From CAZBQG01 sp964493945 (GTDB lineage: Bacteria > Pseudomonadota > Alphaproteobacteria > Rhodospirillales > UBA2165), in the NCBI GenBank assembly GCA_964493945.1, contig CAZBQG010000019.1, positions 1-27,786 on the forward strand: a stretch of 27,786 bases of DNA. Reading direction: 5' to 3'. The notes below the pieces were generated by a model. That model saw only the letters and a list, made by a program, of their open reading frames with translations. It was not told where the DNA came from and searched no databases. The translations under genes were made by a program, and so were the position numbers. Positions 24,694 to 27,786 of the stretch are shown one piece after another; positions within the stretch are counted from its first letter, which is position 1, and each line of letters starts with the position of its first letter.

Positions 24694-24728
24694 GGCCGGG
24701 CCTGTGATGGTAATCACAGCGCCCGGCC
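24694..24728. promoter_or_regulatory. Long hairpin containing a perfect CRP-type palindrome
   Basis: Just after mrp, an 8-bp stem GGCCGGGC/GCCCGGCC (24694-24701 with 24721-24728) encloses TGTGATGGTAATCACA (24703-24718), which matches the CRP/FNR-superfamily pattern TGTGA-N6-TCACA exactly. It may be the mrp terminator hairpin, although no T-run follows, or a regulator site for the FecR/RTX gene that starts about 90 bp downstream. A GATAAT at 24751-24756 with no recognisable -35 would suit an activator-dependent promoter. The site centre would be near -52, which is not a standard CRP position. Confidence 0.45.
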
Positions 24729-24803
24729 GCCATATGGCCAGACTCCAGCCGATAATTGAAGCCCCGGCCGTTATCGGAAATGGGGCGGAAAATGGAGTGG
24801 ATC

Positions 24804-26696
<1,893 letters not shown>

Positions 26697-26713
26697 TTCC
26701 AACTCTTAAAAAA

Positions 26714-27646
26714 CTACCGCCCCAGCAATCCCATAAGCTCGCGCCATTCCCGCTTGCTCATGGCGCTGGTCTCCTGGCCCACCTCCTCGCCATTGATCAG
26801 CCGCTTGACCACTTCCAGGCCCGAGGCCGACAGGCTGGCCCCGCCCATGCGGTATTCGGTGAAGGCCTGATGGGCCTGGGGCACCCAGCGGCGGACCAGA
26901 CCCAGCATGATTTCGGCATAGACCCTGATCTCGTATTGGGCATGGCTGTCGGCGCGCAGAGCCAGGAAATGAAACAGGTTATGCAGGTCGATCTTCCAAT
27001 ACCATTGGGTATAGGTGTTGAGCGTCAGGTTCATGCGGGCCAGTTCCCGGGCCAGCCCGTCGCGCGTTTCATCAATAGGATTGCCCTCTTCGTCCTCGTT
27101 GAGCAATTCCACATAATGGTCGTAGCATTGATCGGCATCGGCGCGCAGCATTTCCAGGACCCGCTGGGCCTCGTCCGATCCCAGAACGCCATCCCTGCCC
27201 TGGTGATTGGCTTGGGACTGAGCGGCAATCTGGTCCACTGCCGGCAGATAAAATTCCCGGTCGAGAACCGAATAGCGGGCTGAATATTCGTTGACGTTGG
27301 CCGTGCGGTGACGGATCCATTGGCGGGCGACGAAGATGGGCAGCTTGACGTGGAACTTGATCTCGCACATCTCAAAGGGCGTGGTGTGGCGGTGGCGCAT
27401 GAGATATTTAATCAGCCCCGCATCGTCTGAGACTTTTTTGGTGCCAAGACCATAAGAAACCCGGGCCGCCTGCACGATGGCCGCGTCATCGCCCATATAA
27501 TCGACCACCCGCACGAAGCCATGATCAAGCAGGGCGAAGGGCTCATAGAGAACCTCTTCTAGTGCCTCGACGGTGGCGCGCCGGGTTTGGGAGGATTGGC
27601 CGCGTTGGGCCGCGATTTCGGATTTTTGTTCGTCAGTTAGACCCAT
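26714..27646 (-). CDS. thyX: Flavin-dependent thymidylate synthase ThyX
   Basis: ThyX makes dTMP from dUMP using methylenetetrahydrofolate, FAD and NADPH. It has 310 residues, typical for alphaproteobacterial members. The ThyX signature RHRxxSxNExSxR appears as RHRTANVNEYSAR (112-124), with Asn in place of the first Ser; as I recall this is a common variant in this class. Other conserved parts are LMRHRHTTPFEMCEIKFHVKLPIFVARQWI upstream (split over about 82-111) and LRADSHAQYEIRVYAE downstream (about 230-250). The ATG at 27646 follows a purine-rich GGGGAATGGGGCGG stretch. It converges on the FecR/RTX gene with 17 bp between the stops and no visible terminator. Confidence 0.97.
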   Translation of the reverse strand: MGLTDEQKSEIAAQRGQSSQTRRATVEALEEVLYEPFALLDHGFVRVVDYMGDDAAIVQAARVSYGLGTKKVSDDAGLIKYLMRHRHTTPFEMCEIKFHVKLPIFVARQWIRHRTANVNEYSARYSVLDREFYLPAVDQIAAQSQANHQGRDGVLGSDEAQRVLEMLRADADQCYDHYVELLNEDEEGNPIDETRDGLARELARMNLTLNTYTQWYWKIDLHNLFHFLALRADSHAQYEIRVYAEIMLGLVRRWVPQAHQAFTEYRMGGASLSASGLEVVKRLINGEEVGQETSAMSKREWRELMGLLGR

Positions 27647-27687
27647 GCCGCCCCATTCCCCTCATTCAATGCTATGCGCGCCATACT

Positions 27688-27786
27688 TTAGCCCCTTGGC
27701 CGGCGGAGCGCAAAGCAGGTGGTCCCGGCATGGTTTTGATGCGGTGGACGGCTCCCACCCTCCGGCATCACGATGTGCCAAAATGG
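27688..27786 (-). other. Open reading frame running in from the right edge, uncertain
   Basis: Upstream of thyX the minus strand has a frame open from the window edge for 32 codons (ending ...TTCFALRRPRG, stop at 27690-27688). A second minus frame is also open to 27662. Neither shows a domain I recognise. The stretch could be the end of a neighbouring gene or part of an intergenic repeat. I see no promoter boxes for thyX that I would defend. Confidence 0.2.

Noticed and set aside
23695..24717. Minus-strand open frame of 340 codons antisense to mrp
   Set aside because: It is a shadow of mrp and is rich in His/Gln/Gly without conserved motifs.
26714..27646. Asn in place of Ser in the ThyX signature as a possible defect
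   Set aside because: As I recall, RHRTANVNEYSAR is common in alphaproteobacterial ThyX, and the remaining motif residues are intact.

Overview
The window looks like a chromosomal segment of an alphaproteobacterium, probably Rhodospirillales-like. The reasons are gene order (yqeY-dnaG-rpoD diverging from carA-carB-greA; hflK-hflC-DUF2065-htrA diverging from mrp), a long acidic insert in RpoD, the alphaproteobacterial style of DnaG and Mrp, an orphan TrpB2 and a ThyX-type thymidylate synthase. The lineage is inferred from recognition of protein families, not from a tree. I found no rRNA, tRNA, CRISPR array, prophage or transposase gene.

Layout. 1-4246 (minus strand): yqeY, dnaG and rpoD, with rpoD cut by the left edge. 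A 229-bp MITE-like inverted-repeat element sits between yqeY and dnaG. 4493-9576 (plus): carA, carB and greA, covering carbamoyl-phosphate synthesis and transcript-cleavage rescue. 9586-14933 (minus): a four-gene operon encoding a three-subunit molybdenum hydroxylase (FAD, 2Fe-2S and Mo subunits) followed by an EntE/DhbE-like aryl-acid adenylating enzyme. 15056-16541: two convergent accessory genes, each carrying one lesion. The first is a two-hotdog MaoC/HTD2-type hydratase split by an in-frame amber codon; the second is a glutathione S-transferase frameshifted in a run of seven A's. 16597-19345 (minus): DUF1015 and TrpB2. 19465-23396 (minus): the membrane proteolysis module hflK-hflC-DUF2065-htrA. 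23524-26696 (plus): mrp, then a FecR-domain protein with a long Glu-Pro linker and RTX repeats. 26714-27646 (minus): thyX.

How the genes fit together. Most of the window is housekeeping: replication priming, the primary sigma factor, pyrimidine and thymidylate supply, Fe-S cargo delivery and membrane protein quality control. The accessory part is the molybdenum hydroxylase/adenylating-enzyme operon. Its gene content suggests processing of an aromatic or heteroaromatic acid after activation, but the substrate is not visible from sequence. The Mo subunit has Gln where the family's catalytic Glu is expected.

I saw no clear candidate for a wholly new multi-gene system. The points most worth checking are the amber-split hydratase with its frameshifted neighbour, the Glu-to-Gln change in the Mo subunit, the MITE-like element, and the FecR/EP/RTX protein with its slippage-prone hexamer tract and the CRP-like palindrome upstream.
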